Shown piece after piece: positions 24,050-35,899 of a stretch of DNA of 64,000 nt. The notes under the pieces were generated by a model that ran no database searches, was not told the DNA's origin, and saw only the letters and a program-made list of their open reading frames with translations. This DNA comes from Diogma glabrata (Eukaryota; Arthropoda; Insecta; Diptera; Cylindrotomidae), in the NCBI GenBank assembly GCA_963693315.1, contig OY856186.1, positions 374,396,910 through 374,460,909 on the forward strand, in the 5' to 3' direction. The position numbers and the translations under genes are program-made. Each line of letters starts with the position of its first letter. Positions within the stretch are counted from its first letter, which is position 1.

Positions 24050-25745
24050 AAAAGGGCAACTATTTATTTCTCAATTGCAACCCTTTAGAAGAAAAACCAC
24101 CACTTGGGTCAAAAACGCATTAGGAAACTATGTTAAACATACTCGACACAAAAATATTTAAGGGTGCCGATAAAGTTCCCATTTAGTAGCTTACTAAATA
24201 TGTCATTTTATATTTCTGATTTTCTACTCTTAAGAAAGTGCCACCCCTTGTATCATACACGCATAAGGGATCTGTTAAAGCATAGAGATACGGATCGTTT
24301 TATGTAGGTAAATGATTTTTCGATTTAGGAGCGTACTAAATTTGTCACTCTATTTTTCTGATTGCAACTTTTTTGAAAAAACCAACCCTTGGACTATACA
24401 CGCGTAAGAGAACTATTTTAAAGCATAGAGGTACGGATCCTTTTATGTAGGTAAATGATTTTTCGATTTACGAGCTTACTAAATAAGTTTTTCTACGTTT
24501 CTGATTGCAACCCTTAAGCAAAGCCACCCCTTGTATCATATACGCATAAGAGAACTATGTTAAAGCATAGAGATTCGAATCATTTTACATGGGTAAGTGA
24601 TTTTTCGATTTGGGAGCTTACGAAATATGTCACTTTTTATTTCTGGCTTGCAACCCTATTGAAAAAGTGCCACCCCTTGTACCATACACACATAAGGAAG
24701 AGTTAAAGCATAGAGATACGAATCGTTTCATGTAGGTAAGTGATTTTTCGATTTAGGAGCTCACTAAATTTGTAATTTTTTTTTCTGATTGTAACCCTTT
24801 AGAAAAAGTCACCCCTTGTACCATACACGCGTAAGGAACCTATGTTAAAGCATAGAAATACTGATCGTTTCATGTAGGTAAGTGATTTTTCGATTAAGGA
24901 GCTTACTAAATATGTCAATCTATATTTCTGGTTGCAACCCTTTAGAAAAAGCCACCCCTTGTACCATACACGCATATGGGAACTATGTTAAAGCATAGAG
25001 ATACGAATCGTTTTATTTAGGAAAATAATTTTTTGATTTAGGAGCTTACTAGATTTGTCACTCTTTATTTCTGATTGCAACCCTTGCGAAAGTGCCACCC
25101 CTTATACCATACACTCGTAACGGAACTATGTTAAAGCATAGAGATTCGCATCGTTTTATATAGGTAAGTCATTTTTCGATTTAGAAGCTTACTAAATATG
25201 TCACTCTATATTTCTGATTGCAAACCTTTTCAAAAAAACCACCCCTTGTACCATACACGCGTAAGAGAAGTATTTTAGAGCAAAGAGTTACGGATCGTTT
25301 TATGTAGGTGAATGATTTTTTGATTTAGGAGCTTACTAAATAAGTTTTTCTACCTTTCTGATTGCAACCCTTTGGAAAAAGTCACCCCTTGTACCATACA
25401 CATAAGGTAACTATGTTTAAGCATAGAGATACGGATCGTATTATGTAGGCTAATGATTTTTCGATTTAAAAGCTTAGTAAAATTGTCACTCTATATTTCT
25501 GGTTTGCAACCCTTTACAAAAAGTGCCACCCCTTGTACGAAACACGCATAAGGAAGCTATGTTAAAGCATAAAGATACTGATCGTTTCATGTAGGTAAGT
25601 GATTTTTCGATTTAGGAGCTTACTTAATGTGTCAATCTATATTTCTGATTGCAACTCTTTAGAAAATGCCACCCCTTGTACCATACACGCATATGGGAAC
25701 TATGTTTAAGCATGTAGAGATACTGATCGTGTTATGTAGGTAGCT
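24050..25745. repeat. 145-bp satellite array, part 1 (about 12 units)
   Basis: Units recur every 140-150 bp. Each has TTAAAGCATAGAGATACGGA, TTTTATGTAGGTAAATGATT, TTCGATTTAGGAGCTTACTA, AATATGTCACTCTATATTTC, TGATTGCAACCCTTT and CCACCCCTTGTACCATACAC. The CATAGAG marker falls near 24279, 24427, 24565, 24711, 24850, 24992, 25134, 25281, 25420, 25565 and 25710. Neighbouring units differ by perhaps 10-15 percent by eye, so this is an old satellite. Confidence 0.9.
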
Positions 25746-25751
25746 CATTTT

Positions 25752-26999
25752 TAGGGTTCCGTTTTTTATACGGAACACTATTGGTGAGAGTAAAACGAGT
25801 TTTTCACATTATCTCTCGTAAACTATAAATGCTATGGACTTGAAATTTGTGGTGCGTATAAAACTAATTTGCTCACATGAAATGACGGTTACAAATAAAA
25901 CTAAAGTGGTTTTCAATTGGTTTACAGGGGTACAATGTGAGACCTTTGAGAAAATATATTTTTTATAGATTCAAGTAGGGTATCATATGAAAGGGCTTCA
26001 TTTCAGTATTCCTTAAAAATTTATTTTGGAATTTTGCACCTCACCATTTTTTGTATAATTTGGAATAATGACGTTTTTTTGTGTTTTCTTACCTCGATTA
26101 GCTCCGAACCTAACTGATCGAAAATTCTCAAATGTATTTGGAATGATAGAAAAATTAGTACGTTTTTAGTAAAAAATATAAAAAAGTGTCATATTCTCAT
26201 ACTTAGATTTATTAAGGGGGTGGATATGAGGAGGGGTAAAATCACTATTTAAAATGGGGTTAAGTGGGGTGTCATTTGAAAGAACACTTTATTTAGAAAA
26301 CATAGCAATTTTTTTTAGAATTTTGCGATGCACAGTTTTTCAGTTATTTTAAAAAAAGTGCAACTTTCAGACCGTCCCCCCATACGTTTCGACACTGATT
26401 GACAGAAAAATTTGAAAAAATTCACAGAGTTAGGAAATTTGGTAAATTTTGCATGAAAGTTATAGCAAGGTCTCAAATAATTATATTTCTGTGTGTTTAG
26501 GGGACCGGTGTAAAGAGGGTAAAAAAAATTTTTTTGGCTCAAGCGAGTGGGGTGTCATTTGAAAGAACACCTAATTTAAAATTTGTTGCAATTTTTTTTA
26601 GAATTTTGCGGTGCACAGTTTTTGAGTTATGGACAAAAAAGTGCAAAATTCAGACCGTCCCCCCCCTTAGGGGGGAGTTATTATCAAAAAAGTGCAAATT
26701 TGAAATCGTTTCGTTCCCTACGTTTTGACGATGATTGACAGAAAAATTTGAAAAAATTCGCAGAGACAGGATAATTTGTAAATTTTGAATGAAAATCATA
26801 GCAAAGTCTCAAATAACTATATTTCTTTGTGTTTAGGGGATGGGTGTGGGGAGAGTAAAAAACCACTTTTGACCCAAGCGAATGGAGTGTCATATGAAAG
26901 AGCACTTAATTTAAGAAACATTACAATTTTTTTAGAACTTAGCGGTGCACAATTTTTGTGTTATTGAAAAAAATATTTTTAGTATGTAGCCTCTCCACA
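25752..26999. repeat. Dispersed repeat interrupting the satellite, with internal repeats
   Basis: It starts AGGGTTCCGTTTTTTATACG, whose TTCCGT...ACGGAA forms a small hairpin. It contains roughly two to three 300-bp internal units marked by GGGGTGTCATTTGAAAGAAC, TTTAGAATTTTGCGGTGCAC, GTGCAAAATTCAGACCGTCC and ATTGACAGAAAAATTTGAAA. The last unit (about 26716-26999) recurs at 52587-52905. It has no protein motif. It could be a non-autonomous Helitron-like or DNA element; the class is not determined. Confidence 0.7.
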
Positions 27000-27680
27000 A
27001 AGAGATACTGATAGAGTTACGTAGGTAAACCATTTTTCGATTTAGGAGCTTACTAAATATGTCACTCTATATTTCGGGTTGCAACCCTTTCGAAAGTGCC
27101 ACCCCTTATACCATGCACGCGTAAGGGAACTATGTTAAAGCATAGAGATTCGGATCGTTTTATAAAGGTAAGTCATTTTTGAATTTAGGAGCTTATTATA
27201 TATGTCACTCTATATATCTGATTGCAACTCTTTTGAAAAAACCATCCCTTGTGTCATACACGTGTATGAGAAATATTTTAAAGCATAGAGGTACGGATCG
27301 TTTTATGTAGGTAAATGATTTTTCGACTTAGGAGCTTACTAAATAAGTTTTTCTACGTTTCTCATTGCAACCGTTTAGAACAATCCATCCCTTATACCAT
27401 ACACGCATAAGGAAGCTATATTAAAGCATAGGTATTCGGATTGTATTATGTAGGTAAATCATTTTTTGACTTAAGAGCTTACTAAATATGTCACTCTATA
27501 TTTTTGATTGCAAACCTTTAGAAAAAGCCATTCCTTGTACGATACACGCATACGGAACTATGGTAAAGCAAAGAAATACGGATCGTTGTATGTAGGTAAA
27601 TGGTTATTCGTTTTAATAGTTTACTAGATATGTCACTCTTTATTTCTGATTGCAATTCCTTAGAAAGAGCCACCCCTTGT
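27000..27680. repeat. 145-bp satellite array, part 2 (about 4-5 units)
   Basis: The same repeat as at 24050-25745 resumes with GATACTGATAGAGTTACGTA and continues to CCACCCCTTGTTCG. About 35 bp of the unit is present on both sides of the intervening element. Confidence 0.85.
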
Positions 27681-27689
27681 TCGTGCAAT

Positions 27690-28985
27690 ACAAAGAATAC
27701 AAAATGTGTGTTTTTTTATTTACATAGGAAGATGAAAGTTCCAAAAAACACTTGGAGCCCGAATTTCCAAGTGTGAGACGCGCGGCTTAACCAGCTAAAG
27801 CCATATTCCTTGCTCGTGAGCTTGTTGTATCCCTGCGGTACCACCAACTAATTCGTTCTTTTGTGGGGCATGGTTGAGTGTAGTTCTCTCTCGTGTATTA
27901 TACTGTTATATTGTTATGGTTTTGTTGCTGCATAGTGTTGAGTATACCCTGCTGAAAATTCTTGCAGGAAAATTATATAGGAACTTACATGATCATAGTC
28001 ATTTCTTGTAGAGAATTGGGAATAAAAGTTTACAAGATCATACAAGATTCACATAGGATCTTTTATAGTTCATGTAAGATCCTAACAAAAATTCCTGCAA
28101 GAATTTTTGCCGGGGTAGCTAATCTCCGTTCGTCTCCTCTAAGTCGTTTCATCATACTTGTGAGATGATCTTATTCTATGTTCCCGTTGTCTTGGATCTC
28201 AGCATAAATTCCCTGCTATGGTCCCTGCTATTGGCATATGAGTTAACATGAGATATCACATACCACTGAATATAGTAGTGAGGTATCACTAGCCAAGGTG
28301 GTATCTTAGTCGTGGTGCCGGATTAACTGTATTCAGTCAACGGTAGCATCCTCAATCTTAGCTATGGAATAATACTTGGTGATGGCACGCTGTTGCTTGC
28401 TTGAAGAAACGAGCATTCATATAACTCTATATCTGGGCTCTAACTTTGAGGAAGGCGTCACATAATCAAGGATTATGCCACTAGCTGGGTTATTGGCAAC
28501 CCCATTTTAGTTTTGTTACTGCAAAGTTTTCAAACAAATTTGCTTTTTATCTCTTGTTACTTCCGTCTGAAAGACCTAATTACTTCGGTTTGAAAGACCT
28601 AAGTATTACATTCATGAGCTTAAACTAAAATTCTTATCCCCGCTTTTTTGGCATTTCTCGACGTTTTAGGTCTTAACGATTCCAAAAAAGCAAAAAAAAA
28701 ATGTCTGTCTATCTGCTGGCCGTCACAACTGACGAAATCTAGAAAATCCCTGAAGGGATTTTAAAAACTTTGGTTCCTAAACATAGGTATATTAAATGGT
28801 AAGAGCAGAAAGGACGATTTGTTCGATAACTGTACCGGAAGTGTGTCAACAAATAGTTAAGTGTGTCAATACAAGGAAATATGCATATTTTTTGCATAAA
28901 GAACGTTCATTTTAAGTGATAATGAGTAGGAACAAAGAATGTGGAGGAATCTTGATGATTGAGGTTGGTATGTGAGATCAAAAAC
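27690..28985. other. Non-coding stretch, less AT-rich in parts
   Basis: No coding frame supported. The segment 28280-28500 has a more balanced composition than its surroundings and may come from an element I cannot name. A CTTGCAGGAAAATTAT / AATTCCTGCAAGAATTTTTG inverted pair lies around 27961-28110. Confidence 0.45.
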
Positions 28986-28989
28986 TAGA

Positions 28990-29380
28990 TTATTGCATTA
29001 GAAGTTTGTCAAAAATATGTAGTCAAGTGTGTCAAAAAAAAGATTTTCATTTATTTTTTTACTCAATTTTGGAAAAAAATAAAATTAATTATTTGTATGC
29101 CATGAAATTTTATTATTAGTATAAAGAATTATGGAATTATAAGTTTGTCAAAAAAATAATGTCAATTGTGCCAAAAGAATGTTTTTCATTTATTTTTTTT
29201 AGAAAAAAATAAAATAAGTTATTTGTATGAAATGAAATGTTATGAACATGAAATTATTATTATTGAGAATTTTATTGCATTATAAGTTTGTCAAGAGTGT
29301 CAAAAAAAGGATTTCATTTATTTTTTTAGCCAAATTTTTTGGAAAAAAAGAATTCAGCTGTTTGTATGACGTAAATGTAA
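28990..29380. repeat. Tandem repeat, about 140 bp x 3
   Basis: Three diverged units, each with AAGTTTGTCAA, an AGTGTGTCAAAAAAA-like stretch, TTTTCATTTATTTTTTT and TATTTGTATG followed by an ATGAAAT-like stretch. Non-coding. Confidence 0.7.
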
Positions 29381-29394
29381 TCTGAACATGAAAT

Positions 29395-29755
29395 TGGACA
29401 TGGAAATTTTTGAATTTGTTTGTTTTTGAAATATTTTTGGAATTTTGAAAAAAGTATGTATTTTTGATTTTGCAATAATTTTTCAATTATTTTTAGAATT
29501 TTGGAAAAAGTTTTAATTTTTGAATTTGTAAGAATTTTTGGAATATTATTAGAAATTAGAAAAAGTTCAAATATTTGATTTTATTCTAATTTTTGGAATT
29601 TTTAAAAAGTTTAAATTTTTGATTTTGTTATAATTTTTGCAATATTTTTAGAATTTTTGAAAAAAGTTTCAATCTTTGATTTTGTAATAATTTATAGAAT
29701 ATTTTTTAGAATTTTGAATAAAGTTTGAATTTTTGATTTTATTTGATTTTGTTAT
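29395..29755. repeat. Short-period AT-rich tandem repeat (about 60 bp x 6)
   Basis: Units built from TTTTTGATTTTGTAATAATT, TTTTGGAATATTTTTAGAAT and TTTGAAAAAAGTTT recur six times with drift. One isolated similar unit occurs near 31130-31195. Confidence 0.7.
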
Positions 29756-29759
29756 GCCC

Positions 29760-31785
29760 ACCAAATTACGCGGTATTTAACAGGTAGCATTTTATAAGAA
29801 ATCTACACCAACTCTAGAACAATAAACTAATAGTAGAAACTAAATTCCTGTTCAACCACCAAACATTTCCATTTTTCATGTATAATACGGCTACATTACA
29901 TTTTTCCATTAACCAAACAATCAGTATACATAATCTTCGGACTTCCTGTAAAAAGCATCAAAGGCATAATAGTTTTTTTATATGTTTGAGTTCTCTATTT
30001 TTTCGAATTTAATTGTTAAATTTTATCTCTTTGCTAAATAAAACGAAAACGGGAGAGTTCGTGGATCAGCAAACAATCATTCTCTTTTTTACTTTATTTT
30101 AAATTATAAATACCAACAATATTTATGAATTTTGGTCAGTTGTAACCTGAAATTAAAACCAAATTATTGTACAAGTACTTAAAACTTAATTATTAAAATT
30201 ACTCGATTGTTTTTGTGAGTTACAATTTAAAATTGAAAGAATAATGTTCAAACGAAATAGAAATTAAAAAAAATTATAATATAGAACAAAAAAAAGGAAA
30301 ATATATGTTGTGTCTGTCCACCTGTATGTGTAGAAAGCAGTTTTTTTTATTATTGTGAAATAAAGTTTAAAAAGAAAAAAATTATAACAAGAAAAATTAC
30401 GTTGCTGTTCTTATAAATTATTGATAATAAAGGTTGTGTTGAGTTTCCAAAAATTTCATAAATATGTTACCTTGTTTGAAGTAAATAAAAATTTGTAAAT
30501 AAAAATAAGTTTAATAAGGTTTCGTGTCCTTTGTGTTGGTTGAAATGCCTGCAAAAAAAAGTCAATGAAAAAAAATGGATATATAAGAAAAAAAAGTGAA
30601 TGTTCTTGAATGAATGTTTCACAAATACGTCATTGCATGTTTAATCGTGTTTTGGTCAACCATGCTCTTGATAAATAGTAGGAAAAAGCACGTTTTGACA
30701 AATACCAAAAAGAAAATCAGCATGATTCCAGAGGATCGAATGCATATCATATATTAGTGCTTTTTTTGGAAAAGGTAAAGCACTGCAAAAAACCGCAGAT
30801 TATGTTCGTACTTAACTGAAGTAAGGCGTGTAAGAGGTTTAAAATAAATGGAAAAATAAATTGTTATCAATACATCAAACTGTATGCAACTAAAGTTAGA
30901 TAAATGTATGTTTATGTTCAATTTTTTTTAAATTCTTCAATTTGTTTAATTGTTTTAGACCATCATGGTCATATAAAATAAATTATATTTTTGTACTTAG
31001 AGATCTTTTGTTGGGGCTAAAGTTCGCGTTTTTAACAGCGAAAAACCGTACGATCGTTTGCTAGCTAAATTTATATTTAAACCCTTGGTAAATAGATACC
31101 GTTGGTATCTATAATAAAAGTCGATTGCGACAATTTTTACAATAATTTTGGAATTTTGAAAGAAATATGAATTTGTGATTTTGAAATATTTTCTCAAAAC
31201 GCTATATGGAGAGGTTTTTGAGTAGTTTGCTGATTGTAATTTGTAACATCTATTCACTAAATAATGTTAATATATGATTTGTTATAATTTTCCGACAACG
31301 TATATTGATGTTTCATGTTAGTTTTGTAATACATATCTAAACAGAGATAAAAAACAAAGTTATGTTTGATATATGTACATTGCTGCCCAAAACTAAAAAC
31401 CATGTCCTCATAAAAGTTTTTGCCGAAAACTATATCAAAATCCTTAACTTAGACCGAAGTCTTGATATCACAGAGCTGTGAGATTTCAGCCCCTCCATAT
31501 TTTAATACTTATGTTTATTAGTTAGATCAATTTTAACGGGTATCAGTTATAAATGTTTCATACTAAATTTAAATTTTATTTGTTTACTGTTCAGTAAATA
31601 AAATTAAAATATGCTAATTGATTACAAAGCAATGATTTAAAATTTTTTTACAAATATTTCTGGAATTTTGCTATATTGATTCATTGACATTAAACTGAAA
31701 CTGATACTTTTTTTGTGATTCATATTCGTTGGATTATTCGATTCGAAACTAGTTGTTTACTTGGAAAAGCAATCAGGGTCTTCAA
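29760..31785. other. AT-rich non-coding stretch
   Basis: About 2 kb without coding motifs, inverted repeats or arrays that I can support, apart from the single repeat unit near 31130. Confidence 0.5.
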
Positions 31786-31799
31786 TACCGACTAACAAT

Positions 31800-32790
31800 A
31801 CACTACGTTTCTGTGGAAGTTGTCATTAACAGGTTAATTACAGAGCTGGGGTTAGAATATTTTAAAGTAACGGCCTACGCTGATTATGTCAATATTTCCA
31901 TATCGAGTAAATTCCTGACAACGTAAAAAGAATGGAAGAAAATATTCTTTAGCAACATTTACATGAACCAAAAAATATGGGCAAGGAGTTAAGCATGCAA
32001 AAACAGAACTGGTCTTTTCATCAAAAAATTCAAGATCCCTGATATCAGTTCTCTAACCCTAGAGGAGAGTGAACAAACAAAATACTTAAGTACCGTGCTG
32101 GATAGGAAACTCAATTGGAAATCAAATATCAAAAAAATAGCAAAACAGGAACGGTAGTACTATGTCTATGTAAAAAGCCACAGGGAAAAGATGGGGTCTT
32201 GCAACTAATATAGCTTAATGGTTTTACGCTGCTGTAGTCAGACTAATCTTAATGTACGGTGTGATAGAGCAGACTACACTGTCCAGTGCAATCAGCCTAA
32301 AATTGGTAGAAAAAGTATAAAGAATGACTTACCTGTTCGCGGTTGGGACGATACGTACAACGCCCACTCGGGCGATGGAGGTCATTCTGTATCTTCTAAC
32401 ACTAAATCTGCTATCTAAACAGATAGTATCAAATTCAGACCTTCGACATAGCACTACGTCAAAGTGAATTGGTTGACGTATCAGACACAGGACTCAACCA
32501 AAAAAAAATTGACTATACACCCCTCCTAGACTGTGCTTTGAAAGTGGTTTTAATACTCTCGTGCCCCTCAGGACGTTTGGAATAAGTGAGATTTAGATCA
32601 AATAGATGTGGTGCATAACCACATCATCTTCAGGCTAGGCCTAAAGGTGAATCTAAAAAACACTATAACTCCTATTATTTTTCAGGGTCTGCATGAAAGG
32701 TTTTCGGTGAGGGAAGCACTGGAAATTTTTGCGCATGGCTCTAAACTCGATGGCGGCGTAGGGGATGAGTCTCTTCAGAGCAGCTAAACT
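31800..32790 (+). pseudogene. I/Jockey-group LINE relic: RT 3' half and start of RNase H
   Basis: Plus-strand frames give VVINRLITELG, then AYADYVNISISSKFL (the usual YADD catalytic block with the second Asp changed to Tyr). These are followed by LVFSSKNSRSLI-type sequence, KYLSTVLDRKLNWKSNIKK and a region like REKMGSCN in place of the family's GKTWGL. Later, TIRTTPTRAMEVILYLLTL (near 32350-32400) matches the MRTTPTxAxExLLxLPPL block, and EIFAHGSKLDGGVG (near 32730) matches the opening of an RNase H domain (FTDGSKxxxGxG). Many stops and shifts are present. An RNase H-bearing LINE of the I superfamily is the best fit. Confidence 0.75.
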
Positions 32791-32799
32791 TTAATTTCT

Positions 32800-33560
32800 C
32801 TTTTCTTATTCCAGATCACCTCGGTAAACATGTAGCTGAAGTGGTTCCTGATTGACTCCCAAAAATATGGTGACATGACATGAAACCTATATGTTTATGT
32901 TTTTTTATTTTTGTTTATAACTCGCTATAACAATGGACTAATTGTTGGTTTATAAGCATTAAATTTTTTTTGGTACTTTATTTACTCGGCTAGAGATAAT
33001 GATAAACTTGTATAAACTTAAATTTTCTTATTGGTTTGAAACTAGGTCAACCAGGCAATTGTATGGAATGCAAAAGATTTTCTTAATTGTCACCATTTGT
33101 GTTCAGCCTCTTTAATATTTTCCTATTAAATTTAGTTCTTCTAAATAAAATATGTTCCTGGAAACCAATTCCGGGTTCTACCGGGATTACTAGATTATTC
33201 CTGATCCTGATCATTCCTGAACCTTAATGTGAGGAATCTGTCTTGATTCGTCATTCCATCGTTCACACTGTTATTGATATAGTGTTAGTTTCTTATCCTC
33301 AGAAATCGACCGCAAAAGTAACAACAACGAACAACTTATATTTTGGATAAAATTGACCCATGTGGCATACTGTCGATTTGATTTGGATGAATTTGATTTT
33401 TTGGTTTTTCTAGGATCGAACTAGAGAAGGTCACTTATGAAACATATAAAATTAAATGTTTAATTGAAACACAAAAATGGTATATATGATAATTTAGTTT
33501 AATCTATTTCAAAATGATAAGTTACTAATTTAATAAGAATATAAGACAAACACACGATTG
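32800..33560. other. AT-rich non-coding stretch
   Basis: No gene recognised. It includes the 3' flank of the gene at 33568-33918. Confidence 0.5.
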
Positions 33561-33567
33561 ATGAAGA

Positions 33568-33918
33568 TTAGTGGACATAATTTATGTTGTTGTAGTAATA
33601 TTGACAATATGGTGCACAATTATAAATTGAATTGTAATAAATCTGATATTTTTGTCTCTCGATTTTGTTGAGTTGTAGCTGAGCTTGTTGTTGGCGGTAT
33701 ACAAATAATGGTCGAAATACAATTGCTCGATCTGATCGTGGATCGTACAGGAGATTAATACTAGAGTCTATATCAATATCTGTTTGATGAAAAAAGTTTA
33801 ATCGAGGGTTTTCTAAGGTTGGTGCTCCTGTTATGTCATAATAAATTGCATACGATGGCCCTGATGATGTGGATACTGCTAATATTATTAATAAAAACAA
33901 TTGGTGGAATATACCCAT
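33568..33918 (-). CDS. Small secreted protein 2 (paralogue of 18152-18430)
   Basis: The start is ATG 33918 (MGIFHQLFLLIILAV), 116 aa. Residues 1-23 are a clear signal-peptide-like segment (LFLLIILAVSTSSG). A core, AIVFRPLFVYRQQ, at 65-77 follows a single Arg (SDR). A Gln-rich linker leads to KIERQK (85-90), matching IERK of the paralogue, then a Tyr/Asn-rich tail with CAPYC (two Cys, 101 and 105). The ATG again coincides with a splice acceptor (TTTTGTTACAG), with a donor GTAATT at 34058 (140-bp intron). Over the 13 core codons the two genes differ at six, all synonymous. I do not recognise the family. A secreted peptide or small extracellular protein is inferred. Confidence 0.7.
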   Translation of the reverse strand: MGIFHQLFLLIILAVSTSSGPSYAIYYDITGAPTLENPRLNFFHQTDIDIDSSINLLYDPRSDRAIVFRPLFVYRQQQAQLQLNKIERQKYQIYYNSIYNCAPYCQYYYNNINYVH

Positions 33919-34058
33919 CTGTAACAAAATTAAAAAAGATTTAATTAATTATTTAAAATCTGGTGGAGTCGTAAACATTCAATATTTTTTTTACAAATAC
34001 ATATTATTAAAGAAGCATATCTTTTGTAAACACACAAAATTTGTTTAGTTAGAATTAC

Positions 34059-34164
34059 CTTTTAAACAATTAGCACTAAATTAAAATCACTAAATTAAAA
34101 GTTTAAATAATTGATTAGTGATATTTTTTTTAAATTGTTTTCGCCGGGGTTTAACGTTGTAACT
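34059..34164 (-). other. Probable 5'UTR exon of secreted-protein gene 2
   Basis: It runs from an initiator-like TCAGTT (34166-34161, minus strand) to the donor TTTAAAAG|GTAATTC. It is about 100 bp, matching the length of exon 1 inferred for the paralogue. Confidence 0.5.
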
Positions 34165-34187
34165 GAGTATGAAGCAACTATATATAC
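34161..34187 (-). promoter_or_regulatory. TATA box and initiator of secreted-protein gene 2
   Basis: On the minus strand GTATATATAG (34187-34178) is followed by TACTCAGTT with the arthropod-type initiator TCAGTT at 34166-34161. The spacing (TATA start about 22 bases before the initiator A) is a little short, so the true start may lie slightly further downstream. Confidence 0.5.
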
Positions 34188-34189
34188 TC

Positions 34190-35465
34190 GACTGATAATA
34201 AACATTTCTTTTCCGTTAATTATATATGAAAGTTTTTGTTTTCTTGTGACCAATGAAATTTGTCCATTTTATTAATAAATTATATATTTAGCATAATGGA
34301 CAAACTCAGAGATAGAACTTATTGACCTCAAAATAATATAATAACCAAACGCTTACTTTTACATATTAATGGAAAGAGATGGAACTCAACCACTACATTT
34401 TGTAGTATTTTTCCAGGTTTTTTAAAACCACCTGATAAGGATTCCCTTTTCGACGTAGTCGTATAGATACATGTTAAATTTATTGATTTAAATTTTTAGT
34501 TAAACAAATTTTAAAATAAAATATTGGAGACTAATTATTTGTATATGGTTATTCAGTTTTATGGTTGTTTTAAATTAGACTCATCTTAAAAGTTTCTTAC
34601 AGGACAATTTTTATTATGGATTGTTATGAGAATAAGCTAAGTAACCAAATGGCTAGCCGACCAACATAATGTGCATTGAGCATGCTTTCGTGCACTTTTT
34701 TATTCGACTAATTTTTAAGTTTTTATTTAAATAATAATAAATAGTTAAAAGTTTTTGAGTGCTAATGTCATACCTATTTGTTGTAACTCAACATTTTTAA
34801 ATTTTTTAAATGTAAACATGTAAACAAAATGTGAATAGCACTTTGATATTTAATGTATGCGTTATCAATTTTTCCTAGACAAATATTTTTGGTAACGTCA
34901 TTGCGACAAACGGTTGTGAAATGAAAATGTATGTGTGTGAATGCATTTGTGAATGACCCGTCTATTTTCTCGCCATTTTTTAACGATACAATTAAAATGA
35001 AAAAAATCAGAATTCATAAAATTTAAATATTTGGCTTACATATAAACAATACTAATAACTTTCCATAATTTTCTTAATAGTTTATAAAAAAATAGATTTA
35101 AATATCAGTAAACCAATATGAACAAGACGAACAAAATATATTAAATACTTAATTATAATAATTTTTTTAAATCACTAAAAATAATTATTCAAAGTGACCG
35201 TTTTTTGTGTTGTTTATTTGCTTCAAGAAAATTTCCTTAGCACTTTCGATGAAAATAGAAAAAAATCATCAATTTATTATTACGAAAGTCATATTATCTA
35301 ATGAAAAGTTAAAAAAAGAGTAATTTTTAAAAAAAGTCAGACAAGTGCGAATATAACGCGCTCGTCGAGGGTTCCATGTGTATAATGTTCTACGATAATA
35401 GTTTTTCTCAAAAACACAATTTTGAGTGTTGAGCGTGTTCAAAAACACACTTTTCAAAAAGTTCT
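34190..35465. other. AT-rich non-coding stretch
   Basis: No coding motif or repeat array recognised upstream of the secreted-protein gene and before the Copia gag relic. Confidence 0.5.
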
Positions 35466-35467
35466 GC

Positions 35468-35895
35468 CCAACTAGTTGAATGTAATTCTGTAGAAGATTA
35501 CGTTTCCCAAATTGTATCAACTGTATCAATTGTATCAACACTAGGTTTTACTGTTGAGGGCGAATGGATTAGAGGCCTTCTTCTTAAGGGATTGCCAGAT
35601 GATTACAAGCCAATGGTGATGCGTATTTGGGCTTCGGGAATACCGATATCTGCCGAAAACATCAAAATGAAACTCTCACAGGATGTCAAAATGGGATCGT
35701 CAAGTTGTACTAGTCAAACAAGTAGTGCCTTGTATACATTGAAACCGATGAAGTTCCATAAACGTTTCAAGTGTTACGAAGCTAGAGTTCGATTTCGTAA
35801 TTGTATAAGGCTAGTAATCCATCTTTGTAATTGGGACTCGCCCGGCTTGTCGCACGTATTGAATTCGCAAAAGCAGAAACTTTGGTAGTTATTCT
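35468..35895 (+). pseudogene. Copia gag relic
   Basis: The plus frame reads LVECNSVEDYVSQIVS, GFTVEGEWIRGLLLKGLP, DDYKPMVM, ISAENIKMKLSQDVK, then a KRFKCYE stretch where Copia gag proteins have the zinc knuckle. The order (SMEEYV, IDDEWIxxLLLxGLPxxYKPMIM, IKxKLLQ) is that of Copia/UBN2-type gag. The frame is open from about 35468 to 35886, but the knuckle is degenerate and there is no protease or pol beyond it. It is a separate copy from the Copia element starting near 39470. Confidence 0.75.
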
Positions 35896-35899
35896 CATT

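Noticed and set aside
27755..27810. tRNA-like GGCTTTAGCTGGTTAAGCC...AATTCGGGCTCC on the minus strand
   Set aside because: The A- and B-box-like parts are about ten bases too close and no cloverleaf forms.
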